NCBI GenBank assembly: GCA_027484105.1 | Contig: JAIXUG010000004.1 | Span: forward strand, 62,001 to 126,000 | DNA length: 64,000 nucleotides | Source: Comamonadaceae bacterium | GTDB lineage: Bacteria; Pseudomonadota; Gammaproteobacteria; Burkholderiales; Burkholderiaceae_C | Direction: 5' to 3' | Shown here: one piece after another, positions 28,962 to 38,233 of the stretch | Layout: the number at the start of each line of letters is the position of its first letter | Position numbering within the stretch: position 1 is the first letter of the stretch | Position numbers and translations under genes: made by a program | Notes under the pieces: generated by a model | What the model saw: only the letters and a program-made list of their open reading frames with translations | What the model was told of the DNA's origin: nothing | The model's database searches: none

Positions 28962-30014
28962 ATGCACAGCGTTCAGGACATCCGCGAGCATTTGCGCGCC
29001 TTGGGTGCCCATGCGCTGCATGAGCAGCGCGTGCTGCGTTTGTGGGCCCAAGCCAAAGCGCAAGACAGCGGACGCAGGCCACTGCACAGTTTCATGCCCA
29101 CCGCGTTGCGCGAGGCGCTGCCTGCGCTCAGCCAAACGCTGGCCCGCTTGGCCACTTTGCGCGAGCAGCATGCGGGGCAAGACGGCTCGGCCCGTTTGCT
29201 GGTGGGCCTGCAAGACGGCCAAACCGTGGAAAGCGTGCTGCTGCCGCGAGACGGCTTGTGTGTTTCAAGCCAAGTGGGCTGCGCGGTCGGCTGCGTGTTT
29301 TGCATGACCGGTCGCGAAGGCTTGATCCGGCAGGTGGGCAGCGCCGAGATCGTGGCCCAGGTGGCGCTGGCGCGCACGCTCAGGCCGGTGAAAAAAGTGG
29401 TGTTCATGGGCATGGGCGAGCCTTCGCACAACCTGGAGGCGGTGATGGAAGCCATCGACCTGCTGGGCACGGTGGGCAATATCGGGCACAAGAATTTGGT
29501 GTTTTCCACGGTGGGCGATGTGCGGGTGTTTGAGCGTTTGCCGCAAGGCCGCGTCAAGCCTGCGCTGGCACTGTCATTGCACAGCACCCTGGCCGATGTG
29601 CGTGCCCGCTTGCTGCCCCGTGCCCCGCGCTGGGACCCGCAAGATTTGGTGGAGGCGGGTGAGGCTTATGCCCGTGCCACGGGTTATCCGATCCAGTACC
29701 AGTGGACCTTGATCGAGGGCGTGAACGACAGCGACGAAGAAATCGAAGGCATCGTGCGCCTGCTCAAGGGCAAATATGCGCTGATGAACATGATCCCTTA
29801 CAACGCGGTGCCCGACTTGCCTTTTGCACGCCCCACTTGGGAGAAGGCCGCGGCCATCGCCCGCAGTCTGCACCAGCGTGGGGTGCTGACCAAATTACGC
29901 CAGTCAGCCGGTCAGGATGTGGACGGAGGCTGCGGGCAACTGCGGGCCCGGGATGTGCTGCAGCGGGAGCAGCGCGTGCACATCCACCGCCGCATCAACG
30001 TCCCGGCAGCTTGA
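28962..30014 (+). CDS. RlmN/Cfr-family radical SAM RNA methyltransferase (possible RlmN paralogue)
   Basis: A 350-residue radical SAM enzyme of the family that methylates C2 of A2503 in 23S rRNA and A37 in some tRNAs. Cys107, Cys111 and Cys114 (CxxxCxxC in VGCAVGCVFCMTG) would hold the iron-sulfur cluster. The two catalytic cysteines of RlmN match Cys100 (LCVSSQ) and Cys324 (DVDGGCGQL), with the correct spacing, so it should be active. It is a little shorter than E. coli RlmN, and betaproteobacterial rlmN normally lies by ndk and ispG, so this may be a second copy (inference). GTG 28950 is an alternative start. Confidence 0.85.
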   Translation: MHSVQDIREHLRALGAHALHEQRVLRLWAQAKAQDSGRRPLHSFMPTALREALPALSQTLARLATLREQHAGQDGSARLLVGLQDGQTVESVLLPRDGLCVSSQVGCAVGCVFCMTGREGLIRQVGSAEIVAQVALARTLRPVKKVVFMGMGEPSHNLEAVMEAIDLLGTVGNIGHKNLVFSTVGDVRVFERLPQGRVKPALALSLHSTLADVRARLLPRAPRWDPQDLVEAGEAYARATGYPIQYQWTLIEGVNDSDEEIEGIVRLLKGKYALMNMIPYNAVPDLPFARPTWEKAAAIARSLHQRGVLTKLRQSAGQDVDGGCGQLRARDVLQREQRVHIHRRINVPAA

Positions 30015-30891
30015 GCAAGCCACTAGACAGGGCGGTGCCCAATAAAACCACCGCGCCGCAGCCCAGCATCCAGGGGGTGATCTGTTCGCTCAACAAGATC
30101 ACGCCGTAAACAATGGCGAACACCGGGATCATGAAGGTCACCGTCAGGGCGCGAGCGGGCCCCGCACGTTCGATGAGGCGGAAATAAATCACATAGGCAA
30201 TGCCGGTGCACACGACACCCAAAACGAGCAAGGCGCCCCAGGCTGGGGCCGAAGGCATGTGGTCAGGCAGAAACCACAAAGCCGGCCCCGCCAGCCCCAG
30301 CGTGGCCCCGATCTGGCTGCCGGTGGCCGCCACCAGGGGCGGCATGCTGGGCAGGTGTTTTTTGGTGAAACTGGCCGACAAGGCATAGCAGGTGGTGGCC
30401 GCCAAGCACGCCAGCACCGCCCACACCGGGGCCACGCCCGAAGCATTGGGTTTGAAACTGGCCTGCTCACCCACCAGCAAAACCACCCCGCCAAAACCCA
30501 TGGCCAATCCCACCGTGCGCGACCAACCTGGCCTGTCATGCAACCAGAGCCAAGCCACCAGCGCGCCAAACAAGGGCACGGTGGCGTTCAAGATGGCCGA
30601 CAATCCGGTGCTGATGTGCATGACCGCAAAGGCATACAGGGAGAACGGGATGGCGCTGTTGAGCAGCCCCACCAAAAACACAGGCCGCCAATGCTGACGC
30701 AACACAGGCCAATGGCCTTTGGCCATCAACAGGGGCAATAAAAACAAAGCGGCGATGGCCACGCGCAACGCGGCCGTGGGCAGGGCGCCCAGTTCCAGCG
30801 CGGCCAGACGCATGAACATGAAGGAAGCCCCCCAGATGGCGGCCAACATCAAGAAGTCGGCCAGCCAGCCGCGTTGTGGCGTGGCGTTCAT
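29995..30891 (-). CDS. DMT-superfamily (EamA) membrane exporter
   Basis: A 298-residue inner-membrane protein with ten predicted helices arranged as two EamA repeats: the first begins FLMLAAIWGASFMFMRLA, the second WAVLACLAATTCYALSASF. Family members export amino acids, metabolites or drugs; nothing here identifies the substrate. Its 3' end overlaps that of the RlmN-like gene by 20 bases, and its start overlaps the stop of the upstream alkyltransferase gene (ATGA). Confidence 0.88.
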   Translation of the reverse strand: MNATPQRGWLADFLMLAAIWGASFMFMRLAALELGALPTAALRVAIAALFLLPLLMAKGHWPVLRQHWRPVFLVGLLNSAIPFSLYAFAVMHISTGLSAILNATVPLFGALVAWLWLHDRPGWSRTVGLAMGFGGVVLLVGEQASFKPNASGVAPVWAVLACLAATTCYALSASFTKKHLPSMPPLVAATGSQIGATLGLAGPALWFLPDHMPSAPAWGALLVLGVVCTGIAYVIYFRLIERAGPARALTVTFMIPVFAIVYGVILLSEQITPWMLGCGAVVLLGTALSSGLLKLPGR

Positions 30892-31415
30892 TCAGAAAAC
30901 AGGGACGGGGCCAATTGGCCAAGGGGATGGCCTTCGAGCTTCAACAGCGCTTGCTTGCGCCACAGCCCGCCTGCATAGCCGGTGAGTTGTCCGCCTGCCC
31001 CCAAGACACGGTGGCAGGGCACCAAAATGCTCACCGGGTTGCGCCCCACAGCCGCCCCAACGGCCCTCACCGCCTGGGGCTTGTCCAGCAGACGGGCCAA
31101 CTCGCCATAGCTTTGACTTTGCCCGGCAGGGATGTTCAACAATGCCCGCCAGACCGCTTGTTGGAAGGCCGTTCCGGCCGATAAATCGAGTGGACCTGTC
31201 CAAGCCTGGGCCTGTCCTGCCCAAAAAGCTTGCACATGGGCGGCGGCGCTCAGCAGCACCGGGTGCTCTTGATCCGGGCGCCACAGCTGGCGCTGGGCTT
31301 CGGTGGGCCCGTGTTTTTGGTCGTCAAACCAGAGGCCGCACAAGCCTGTGGTGCTTGCCGCCAAAGTGATGGGCCCCAAGGGGCTGTCAGTGCGCAGTGT
31401 GCAAAGGGGCTTCAT
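30888..31415 (-). CDS. ogt: Methylated-DNA--[protein]-cysteine S-methyltransferase
   Basis: Suicide DNA repair protein that removes alkyl groups from O6-alkylguanine. The 175 residues have the N-terminal ribonuclease-like domain and the C-terminal helix-turn-helix domain FQQAVWRALLNIPAGQSQSYGELA, with the acceptor cysteine Cys134 in LVPCHRVLGAGGQLTGYAGG. No Ada regulatory domain is present, so it is the Ogt type. It is translationally coupled to the EamA exporter downstream. Confidence 0.94.
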   Translation of the reverse strand: MKPLCTLRTDSPLGPITLAASTTGLCGLWFDDQKHGPTEAQRQLWRPDQEHPVLLSAAAHVQAFWAGQAQAWTGPLDLSAGTAFQQAVWRALLNIPAGQSQSYGELARLLDKPQAVRAVGAAVGRNPVSILVPCHRVLGAGGQLTGYAGGLWRKQALLKLEGHPLGQLAPSLFSE

Positions 31416-31516
31416 GTCAGACCTGGGGTGAACATGGGCAGATGTTAGCGCGGCCCGCCTACAATCTGTTTTTTAAGAATCAACGGGGCCGGTGCGGCCC
31501 CTGTCAGGCGCAGCGC

Positions 31517-32920
31517 ATGCAAATCACCCCCTCCATCTTCAAGGCCTATGACATCCGTGGCGTGGTGCCGTCCACCCTGAATGAAGCCGTGGCCGAGGGC
31601 TTGGGCAAGGCGTTTGGCACGCATGCCCTGGCGCAAGGCCAAAGCACCGTGGCGGTGGGGCGCGATGGCCGCCTGAGCGGGCCTGCCTTGTCGGCCGCAT
31701 TGATCCGCGGCCTGGTGGCCGCCGGCGTGCAGGTCATTGACATCGGCAGGGTCACCACACCCATGCTCTACTTTGCGGCCAGCACTTTGTGCCACAGCGG
31801 CATTCAGGTAACGGGCAGCCACAACCCCAAGGACTACAACGGCTTCAAGATGGTGCTGGGCGGGCGTGCCATTTATGGCGACGAAATTCAGGCCCTGCGT
31901 CAGATCATGGAGACCGCATCCTGGCAATTGAAGGCGGGTGGTGGGGTTGCTCACGCCGACGTGTTGGCTGACTACAGCCAGCGCATTGTGGGCGACGTGA
32001 AGTTGTCGCGCCCGATGAAGATCGTGATCGATTCGGGCAATGGCATCGCAGGCGCTTCGGCCCCGGGCATCTTCCGAGCCTTGGGTTGCGAGGTGATCGA
32101 ACTGTTCAGCGAGGTGGATGGCAACTTCCCGAACCACCACCCCGACCCGAGCAAGCCGGAAAACCTGCAAGACCTCATCCACACCCTGAAAACCTCGGGC
32201 GCCGAGTTGGGCCTGGCCTTTGACGGCGATGGCGATCGCTTAGGGATCGTCACTGCCGATGGCCACAACATTTACCCCGACCGCCAGATGCAGCTGTTTG
32301 CCAAAGACGTGCTCAGCCGCGTGCCCGGTGGCACGATTTTGTTTGACGTGAAATGCTCGCAGCGCCTGGCCCCGGCCATCGAAGCCGCTGGCGGCAAAGC
32401 CCTGATGTACAAAACTGGCCACTCGCTCATCAAGGCCCAGATGCGGGCCATCGAAGCTGCTGGCGGCCAGGCCCCCTTGGGTGGCGAGATGAGTGGCCAC
32501 ATCTTTTTCAAGGAGCGCTGGTACGGTTTTGACGACGGCACCTATGCGGGTTGCCGTTTGCTGGAGATCGTGAGCCGCGCGCCCGATGCCAATGGGGTGC
32601 TCAAGGCCTTGCCAACCAGTTTCAGCACACCCGAGTTGAACGTGGCCTGCGCCGAAGGCGAGCCGCACAGCGTGACCCGCGCCCTTCAGGCCCAGGCTGC
32701 CAGTGCCTTCAGTGCCCCGGCCCAGGTGTGCGACATCGATGGTCTGCGTGTGGATTGGCCCGATGGTTTTGGTCTGATCCGGGCCTCCAACACCACGCCG
32801 GTGTTGGTCCTGCGCTTTGAGGGGCAAACCCCCGAGGCACTGCAGCGCATTGAGTCCGACATGCTGGCCCTGCTGCGTTCGGTCAAGCCGGACGCGCAGA
32901 TTCAGGCAGCGGCGCATTGA
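31517..32920 (+). CDS. algC: Phosphomannomutase / phosphoglucomutase
   Basis: Interconverts hexose 1- and 6-phosphates for exopolysaccharide and LPS precursors. The 467 residues carry the four alpha-D-phosphohexomutase landmarks: FKAYDIRGVVPSTL, the phosphoserine loop QVTGSHNPKDYNGFKMVL, the metal loop LAFDGDGDRLGIV, and sugar-binding GGEMSGHIFFKERW; the C-terminal domain has RASNTTPVLVLRFEG. ATG 31517 is chosen by conservation; the long upstream frame is not. It starts an envelope-sugar cluster with the glycosyltransferase and waaA. Confidence 0.93.
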   Translation: MQITPSIFKAYDIRGVVPSTLNEAVAEGLGKAFGTHALAQGQSTVAVGRDGRLSGPALSAALIRGLVAAGVQVIDIGRVTTPMLYFAASTLCHSGIQVTGSHNPKDYNGFKMVLGGRAIYGDEIQALRQIMETASWQLKAGGGVAHADVLADYSQRIVGDVKLSRPMKIVIDSGNGIAGASAPGIFRALGCEVIELFSEVDGNFPNHHPDPSKPENLQDLIHTLKTSGAELGLAFDGDGDRLGIVTADGHNIYPDRQMQLFAKDVLSRVPGGTILFDVKCSQRLAPAIEAAGGKALMYKTGHSLIKAQMRAIEAAGGQAPLGGEMSGHIFFKERWYGFDDGTYAGCRLLEIVSRAPDANGVLKALPTSFSTPELNVACAEGEPHSVTRALQAQAASAFSAPAQVCDIDGLRVDWPDGFGLIRASNTTPVLVLRFEGQTPEALQRIESDMLALLRSVKPDAQIQAAAH

Positions 32921-32934
32921 AACAGCTTGGTTCC

Positions 32935-34017
32935 ATGAACACCATGCAGCCCCTTCACCCTTTGCTCAGCCCCGACCCCGAGGTCATTGTTTTCAATCTG
33001 AAGCAGCGCTACACCGGTGTGTCCGCCACCATCAATGCTTTGGTGCCCTTGCAGGCGCAGCAGTGGCGATTGGGTTTTTGTGGCACCCGCATGTCCAACG
33101 GCATCGAGGGCATGGGTTTGCGTGAGGCGATTCGCCTGTCGCGAAAGCCGCCCGAGGGCCGTGCGTTTCGCATCTGGCATGTGCGCCGCGACCCGGAAAT
33201 GATGGCCGCGATTTTTGCGCGCGATGTGCTGCGCTTGCCCATCAAGCTGGTGTTCACCTCGGCTGCGCAGCATTTGCATGGGGCGTTTCCTCGGTGGTTG
33301 ATTTCCAAAATGGACGCGGTCATCTCGACCACGCCCCTGGCCGCTTCTTTTGTCCCCAACACCACGGCGGTGGTGCCACACGGCATTGATTTGTCGCGGT
33401 TTTCGCCCCCGCCAGACAAACGCAGCGCCTGGAAAGAATCCGGCTTGCCGGGCGACTACGGCATTGGGGTGTTCGGTCGGGTCAGGCCCGACAAAGGCAG
33501 CGATGTGTTTGTGGACGCGATGATCGAGGCCTTGCCTCAGTTGCCCGGGGCCACCGCGGTGATTGCGGGTTTGGCTCAGCCCAAACACCAGGCTTACCAG
33601 GACGCGCTCAAGGCGAAGATTGCGGCCGCTGGTCTGTCAGAGCGCATTGTTTTTTTGGGTGAAGTGCCTGCGGGGCAGGTGCACCTGTGGTACCAGCGCT
33701 GTTTGCTCTGCGTGGCTTGCCCACGCTACGAGCCTTTTGGCCTCACCCCCTTTGAGGCTGCGGGCACAGAATGCGCCCTGGTGTGCTCGCGCACGGGGGC
33801 GTTTGACCAACTCAGCATCCCGGGCTTGACGGGCGAGATGGTCGACACGGGCGATGCCCCGGGTTTGGCGCAAGCGGTCTTGCGGGTCTTGTCTGACCGC
33901 GAGCAAGCCCTGCGCATGGGACAGGCGGCGCGTCAGCGCGTACTGGACCAGTTTTCTTTGGCCAAAGAGGCTGAAGGCATTGGCCGCGTTTATGCGCAGC
34001 TGTTCGCCAAACGCTGA
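32935..34017 (+). CDS. GT4-family glycosyltransferase, probably LPS core
   Basis: A 360-residue retaining glycosyltransferase with GT-B fold. The acceptor half contains VPHGIDLSRFSPPP; the nucleotide-sugar half has GVFGRVRPDKGSDVF and the family E-x7-E type segment CPRYEPFGLTPFEAAGTECA. It lies 14 bases after the phosphohexomutase gene and six bases before waaA, which suggests a sugar added to the LPS inner core; LpcC-like mannosyl or glucosyl transferases are candidates (inference). Several starts are possible (TTG 32917, ATG 32935, ATG 32944). Confidence 0.85.
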   Translation: MNTMQPLHPLLSPDPEVIVFNLKQRYTGVSATINALVPLQAQQWRLGFCGTRMSNGIEGMGLREAIRLSRKPPEGRAFRIWHVRRDPEMMAAIFARDVLRLPIKLVFTSAAQHLHGAFPRWLISKMDAVISTTPLAASFVPNTTAVVPHGIDLSRFSPPPDKRSAWKESGLPGDYGIGVFGRVRPDKGSDVFVDAMIEALPQLPGATAVIAGLAQPKHQAYQDALKAKIAAAGLSERIVFLGEVPAGQVHLWYQRCLLCVACPRYEPFGLTPFEAAGTECALVCSRTGAFDQLSIPGLTGEMVDTGDAPGLAQAVLRVLSDREQALRMGQAARQRVLDQFSLAKEAEGIGRVYAQLFAKR

Positions 34018-34023
34018 GCTGAG

Positions 34024-35412
34024 ATGCCTGGTTTTTCAATGCGCCTTTCCCTTGTAGAGCGCTGCACGCTCTGGCTGTATGGCGCTTTGATGCGCTTGTT
34101 GCAGCCTTTGCTGTTGCGCAAACTTCGGCGGCGAGGCCAGCAAGAGCCCGGCTACTTGCACCAAGTGCCGCAGCGCTTGGGCCGCTATGACACCCCTGCT
34201 GTGTTGCCCGGTGCTGTGTGGGTGCATGCAGTGTCTTTGGGCGAGACCCGCGCAGCGGGCCTGCTGATCGACGCTTTGCGCCAGCGCTGGCCCGACATGC
34301 GTTTGGTCTTGACCCACAGCACGGCCACAGGCTGGGCGCAAGGGCAAAGCCTGTTGCGACCGGGTGATGTGCAAGTGTGGTTCCCGTGGGATACACCGCA
34401 GGCCACGCGGCGGTTTTTGCAACAGCACCAACCCGTTTTCGGGGTGCTGCTGGAGACCGAGGTTTGGCCGATCATGGTGCAAGCTTGCCAGCAAGCGCGG
34501 GTGCCTTTGTTTTTGGTCAATGCGCGCCTGAACGCTTCCTCGCAAGCTTCGGCGCAGCGTTGGTCTTGGTTGTCTGGGCCCGCCTATCGCAGCTTGTCTG
34601 CGGTATGGGCCCAGTCAGAGGCCGATGCCCAGCGCCTGAGGTCTTTGGGTGCGCGGGTCGAGGGTGTGTTGGGCAACCTCAAGTTCGATGTGCAAGACCA
34701 GCCCCAGGCGCGCGCGCTGGCGCAGTCTTGGCGCGCGCGCTGGCGCTTGGGCGGTCGGGTACGACCGGTGGTCATGTTGGCCAGCACCCGCGAAGGTGAA
34801 GAAGCCGAGTGGCTGGACGCGCTGGCGGCCCAACCCGAGCGCGAACAAGCCTTTCGCGATGCCGGTGTGCTGTGGCTCTTGGTGCCACGGCACCCGCAGC
34901 GCTTTGACGAGGTGCACGCGGCCCTGCAGTCGCGCGGCATGGCCGTGTTCCGGCGCAGCGCCTTGCCGCCAGGCGACGACGACGGCGTTTGGCCTGTGGC
35001 CGCTGTTCAAGCGTCCGTTTTTTTGGGCGACAGCGTGGGCGAGATGCCGGTGTACTTTCAAGCGGCCGACATGGCTTTGCTGGGGGGCAGTTTCAAACCC
35101 TTGGGCGGGCAAAACCTGATCGAGGCGGCGGCATTCGGGTGTCCCATCATCATGGGCCCGCACACCTACAACTTTGCCGATGCAGCGCAGGGGGCCGAAG
35201 CCTCGGGCGCAGCGCGCCGTGTGGCGAACATGGACGCCGCTTTGGACCAGGTGTTGGTTTGGTTGAAGCATCCCGCTGATTTGGCCCAAGCCCAAGAACA
35301 AGGTTGGCTGATGGTGGCACAAAGCCGGGGGGCGGCCCAGCGCTGTGCGCAGGCGATCATGGCCGAGGGGGCTGTGTCGCGTCCGGCGCTTGGCGGTTCA
35401 CCAACAGACTGA
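34024..35412 (+). CDS. waaA: 3-deoxy-D-manno-octulosonic acid (Kdo) transferase
   Basis: Adds Kdo from CMP-Kdo to lipid IVA at the inner membrane. The 462-residue protein has an N-terminal membrane anchor, AVWVHAVSLGETRAAGLLI with the catalytic glutamate, VLLETEVWPIM, VLGNLKFDVQ and the donor-site segment LLGGSFKPLGGQNLIEAAAF. This is the family pattern. Its 3' end overlaps the end of the opposing metal permease gene by 56 bases, an unusually long convergent overlap. Confidence 0.95.
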   Translation: MPGFSMRLSLVERCTLWLYGALMRLLQPLLLRKLRRRGQQEPGYLHQVPQRLGRYDTPAVLPGAVWVHAVSLGETRAAGLLIDALRQRWPDMRLVLTHSTATGWAQGQSLLRPGDVQVWFPWDTPQATRRFLQQHQPVFGVLLETEVWPIMVQACQQARVPLFLVNARLNASSQASAQRWSWLSGPAYRSLSAVWAQSEADAQRLRSLGARVEGVLGNLKFDVQDQPQARALAQSWRARWRLGGRVRPVVMLASTREGEEAEWLDALAAQPEREQAFRDAGVLWLLVPRHPQRFDEVHAALQSRGMAVFRRSALPPGDDDGVWPVAAVQASVFLGDSVGEMPVYFQAADMALLGGSFKPLGGQNLIEAAAFGCPIIMGPHTYNFADAAQGAEASGAARRVANMDAALDQVLVWLKHPADLAQAQEQGWLMVAQSRGAAQRCAQAIMAEGAVSRPALGGSPTD

Positions 35413-36115
35413 GCGTGCCCCACAGCGTGAGGCAAAGGGCGATGGTGGGGCCGCTGGGCGTGTCCAGCCACCACGACACCAGCAAACCCGCCACAGCGGC
35501 GGCCCAAGCCGCCAACACGGCAATCCCATGTCGCATGCCTCTTTCCACCCACAAAGCCGGTGCGATCAAGCAGCTGAACACCAAAAACAAACCCAGGGCA
35601 GGCACGGCCAAACTCGTCACCAAGGCAAACAGGCCATAAAACGCGGTGTCCTTGGCCAGCCATCGGGTCTGGCGCACCACGGTCATCAGGGCCGCGCAGA
35701 CCAACAGCGCCAACACGCTGAAGCTGTTGACCCACAGCACATCGGCGGCCAAGAGTTGCATCAGTTTTTCTTTGCCGTGGGGGTGAGCGCTTGCGCCCAG
35801 CATGGCCAGGCAGGCACCGCCCACATACAACAAGCCAATCAGCGCTTCGCGCTGGGCGGGCCAACGCCGCGTGATGCCTGCAATGGCCAGACTCACCATC
35901 AGTGCGCCAGCGCTCGCGGCCAGTTGGTCCAAAACACCCGACTCCATGTCGAGCACAAAATGCACGCCAATGACGGCTGCGGCGGCGGCTTGTGCCACGG
36001 CCAGGTCAATGAAGACCACGCCGCGCCGCAGCACTTGGCTGCCCAAAGGCGACAGCGCCAACAGACCCCCCAGCAGGGCCAGCAAGGGCAGGGCGAGCCA
36101 GGCTTGCATCGTCAT
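35357..36115 (-). CDS. znuB: Zinc/manganese ABC transporter permease (ZnuB-like)
   Basis: A 252-residue ABC-3 family permease with about eight helices. FIDLAVAQAAAAAVIGV, a conserved motif of the family, and a central IGLLYVGGACLAML helix are visible. It would form the zinc channel for the binding protein encoded immediately upstream (its start ATG overlaps that stop by one base). The ATPase ZnuC is not encoded next to it; the gene ends inside the opposing waaA. Confidence 0.88.
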   Translation of the reverse strand: MTMQAWLALPLLALLGGLLALSPLGSQVLRRGVVFIDLAVAQAAAAAVIGVHFVLDMESGVLDQLAASAGALMVSLAIAGITRRWPAQREALIGLLYVGGACLAMLGASAHPHGKEKLMQLLAADVLWVNSFSVLALLVCAALMTVVRQTRWLAKDTAFYGLFALVTSLAVPALGLFLVFSCLIAPALWVERGMRHGIAVLAAWAAAVAGLLVSWWLDTPSGPTIALCLTLWGTLSLLVNRQAPDATQPPRP

Positions 36116-37023
36116 CAAGGCGCCACCTGCACCAAACGGTTGACCATCAGGTCAAACCAGCGAAACAAGGCGTCGGGGCCATCGCCTGAGACGGTGGCGG
36201 GCAAGACGATCAGTTTTTGGGGTGAACCCAACTGGCCGCTCAGCCATTGGGCCGGGCGGGGATCGTGGTGTTGGGCGATCACGATGGCCATCGGTGGCGC
36301 CGCTCGGCTTTGCTCCAGCGTTCGTGCCAGATGGGTGGGCGTGGGCGGCAAGCCGGGTTTGGGTTCCAGGTCGGCCACAGGGTTGATGCCCAGCCACAAC
36401 CACAAGTAGCCAAAGTTGGCGTGTTGCGTCACCACAGACCGACCCCGCAAGGGTTTGGCCAATTGTTCCCAAGCTTGGATCTTGCCGGTCAAGGCCGTTT
36501 CAAATTGCTGGAGTTGCCGCTCAATGCCTGCTTTGTCTTGGGGTGCGATGGCCGAGAGCCGAGGGGCCAGGGCACGCGCCACCGTCAGCAAACGCCGAGG
36601 GTCGGCATGCACATGCGGGTTGCCCTGCACGTGGACATCGCCAGAAAACGGCGTGACGGTGCCCTTGAACGGGTGAACCAGGGTGACGTGATCGGCCGCG
36701 TAAAACATGCCGGGTTGGCCATTCTGAACTTTTGGGTTGCTGGCTTTGGCCTGCAACATGGGCAGCCAGCCCGCTTCGAGTTCGGCCCCGGTGCAAACCG
36801 CCATGTCGGCGTTGCGCAATTGCGCGATCAGCGAGGGCCGGGCCTCGATGTGGTGGGGGTCTTGCAGGTGGTGGGTGGCGCTGTAGACCTTGGCGCTGGG
36901 CAGCAGCGTTTGCGTCAAAGCCGCCCACTCGGGCTCGCAAGCGAAGACCGTGAGCGCCAGCGCGTGTCCCTGGGCCATCGTGATGGCCAAGGACAAGCCC
37001 AGCTTAATAAGCGTGCGCACCAT
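36115..37023 (-). CDS. znuA: Zinc ABC transporter substrate-binding protein (ZnuA-like)
   Basis: A 302-residue periplasmic metal-binding protein of cluster A-I. A signal peptide (MVRTLIKLGLSLAITMAQGHALA) precedes the first lobe; likely ligands are His residues in THHLQDPHHIEARPS and in VHVQGNPHVHADPRR, and the His in VVTQHANFGYLWLWLG. A long acidic/His-rich loop typical of E. coli ZnuA is missing. ATG 37023 gives a normal signal peptide; an open frame extends to 37104. It overlaps the upstream barrel gene by 20 bases and znuB by one, so the three form an operon. Confidence 0.88.
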   Translation of the reverse strand: MVRTLIKLGLSLAITMAQGHALALTVFACEPEWAALTQTLLPSAKVYSATHHLQDPHHIEARPSLIAQLRNADMAVCTGAELEAGWLPMLQAKASNPKVQNGQPGMFYAADHVTLVHPFKGTVTPFSGDVHVQGNPHVHADPRRLLTVARALAPRLSAIAPQDKAGIERQLQQFETALTGKIQAWEQLAKPLRGRSVVTQHANFGYLWLWLGINPVADLEPKPGLPPTPTHLARTLEQSRAAPPMAIVIAQHHDPRPAQWLSGQLGSPQKLIVLPATVSGDGPDALFRWFDLMVNRLVQVAP

Positions 37024-38200
37024 GGGCACCGAAGGCCACCACGTATTGCAATTGGATGCTGCGCTTGGCGGGGTTGCCAAAAACGGCATGGTCAGCATCG
37101 CCATTGCGGGCGCTTTGCTGCGTCAGTTGCAGGCGCAGGGTTTGTTTGTGAGAAGGCTTGTAGGCCAGCATGATGGCATTTTCTTTCAAGCGGCCTTGTT
37201 TCACCTCGACTTCATCGTGACCGTGATCGTGGTGAACCTCGGCTTGGTTGACCCGTGCCCAATCGGTGCGCACACCCACTTCCCAAGCGGGGTGAAAGCG
37301 CCACACCGCGCCCACAGACGATGCCGTGTGCTTGAGCGAAGGGTCCAGCAGCGGGTGGATGCGGCTGACTTGGGCGTATTCCCAGTTCACGCGCACTTGC
37401 TGGTTGCGGTTGTTGCCCTGGGGGGCCCACTTCCAGACCAAGTCGCTGACCTGCATTTTTTGGCCGGTGAACCGGGCCGCGTGGCTGTGGGCGTGGCCAT
37501 GGCTGTGACCCGCTTCTTCATGCTCAGGCAAGGGGCTGACGCGTTGGTTGTTCAGTTGTGACAAGCCCCATTGCCAGCTGCTGCTCTGGCCCAGGTCGTT
37601 GCCCACTTTCAGGTTCAGCGTGGTGACGCGGTTGCCCGACTCGGCGGTGGCTTGCGGCACCAGTTTTTTGCCCCCAAACACTTCGGCACCCAAGCGCAAG
37701 TAAAAGGGGGTGGGCGCGGTCCAGTTCATGCGCAGGCCGTCGTCGTACCAGTGACCGCCCAAAAAGCCACGGTACAGCAAAGGCCGCTCGGTGAAGTCGT
37801 CGGTGTGGGGGTGCAATTCGTTGAGGTAGCCGATTTGTGAGGCAAACCGACCGGCCCTCACCTGAAGCCCTTGGGGCAGGCTGCGGGTTTGCACCCAAGC
37901 GTTTTCGAGGTGGTGTTCCAGTTGGCGGTCTGCCGTGTGAAAGCCCAGGATCGCCTCGCCACTCAGGTGTTCATTGAATGCGCCGCGCAAGAGCACGTCG
38001 CTGTGGCCCAGGCCAACGCCCTGATCTCGAGCACCCATCTCCAGACCGCGTGATGTGCTGGCGGCATCCAAGACGACGCCGGCTTGCCAGCGCTCGGTGG
38101 GCGGGGTGGTTTGGGCCCAGGTGCCGAGGGGCGCAGCGCACAGCGCCCCAACGAGGGCAGAAAGGGCGGAAACGCCGAAGTGTGGGTTTTTAGCGGTCAT
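37004..38200 (-). CDS. Histidine-rich outer-membrane beta-barrel protein, probably zinc uptake
   Basis: A 398-residue exported protein: signal peptide ending near WAQ at residue 30, then alternating amphipathic strands to a C-terminus ending in Tyr, a porin-like layout resembling phosphate-selective porins. It lacks a TonB box and plug domain. Two His-rich stretches, at residues 227-240 (HEEAGHSHGHAHSH) and 323-328 (HHDHGH), fall in predicted loops and suggest metal capture. It overlaps znuA by 20 bases and faces the Zur-like gene across an inverted repeat. I infer passage of zinc across the outer membrane; I cannot name a characterised homologue. Confidence 0.7.
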   Translation of the reverse strand: MTAKNPHFGVSALSALVGALCAAPLGTWAQTTPPTERWQAGVVLDAASTSRGLEMGARDQGVGLGHSDVLLRGAFNEHLSGEAILGFHTADRQLEHHLENAWVQTRSLPQGLQVRAGRFASQIGYLNELHPHTDDFTERPLLYRGFLGGHWYDDGLRMNWTAPTPFYLRLGAEVFGGKKLVPQATAESGNRVTTLNLKVGNDLGQSSSWQWGLSQLNNQRVSPLPEHEEAGHSHGHAHSHAARFTGQKMQVSDLVWKWAPQGNNRNQQVRVNWEYAQVSRIHPLLDPSLKHTASSVGAVWRFHPAWEVGVRTDWARVNQAEVHHDHGHDEVEVKQGRLKENAIMLAYKPSHKQTLRLQLTQQSARNGDADHAVFGNPAKRSIQLQYVVAFGAHGAHAY

Positions 38201-38233
38201 GGGGTGGGCTTATCAAAAGTTGCAATGCTCTAA

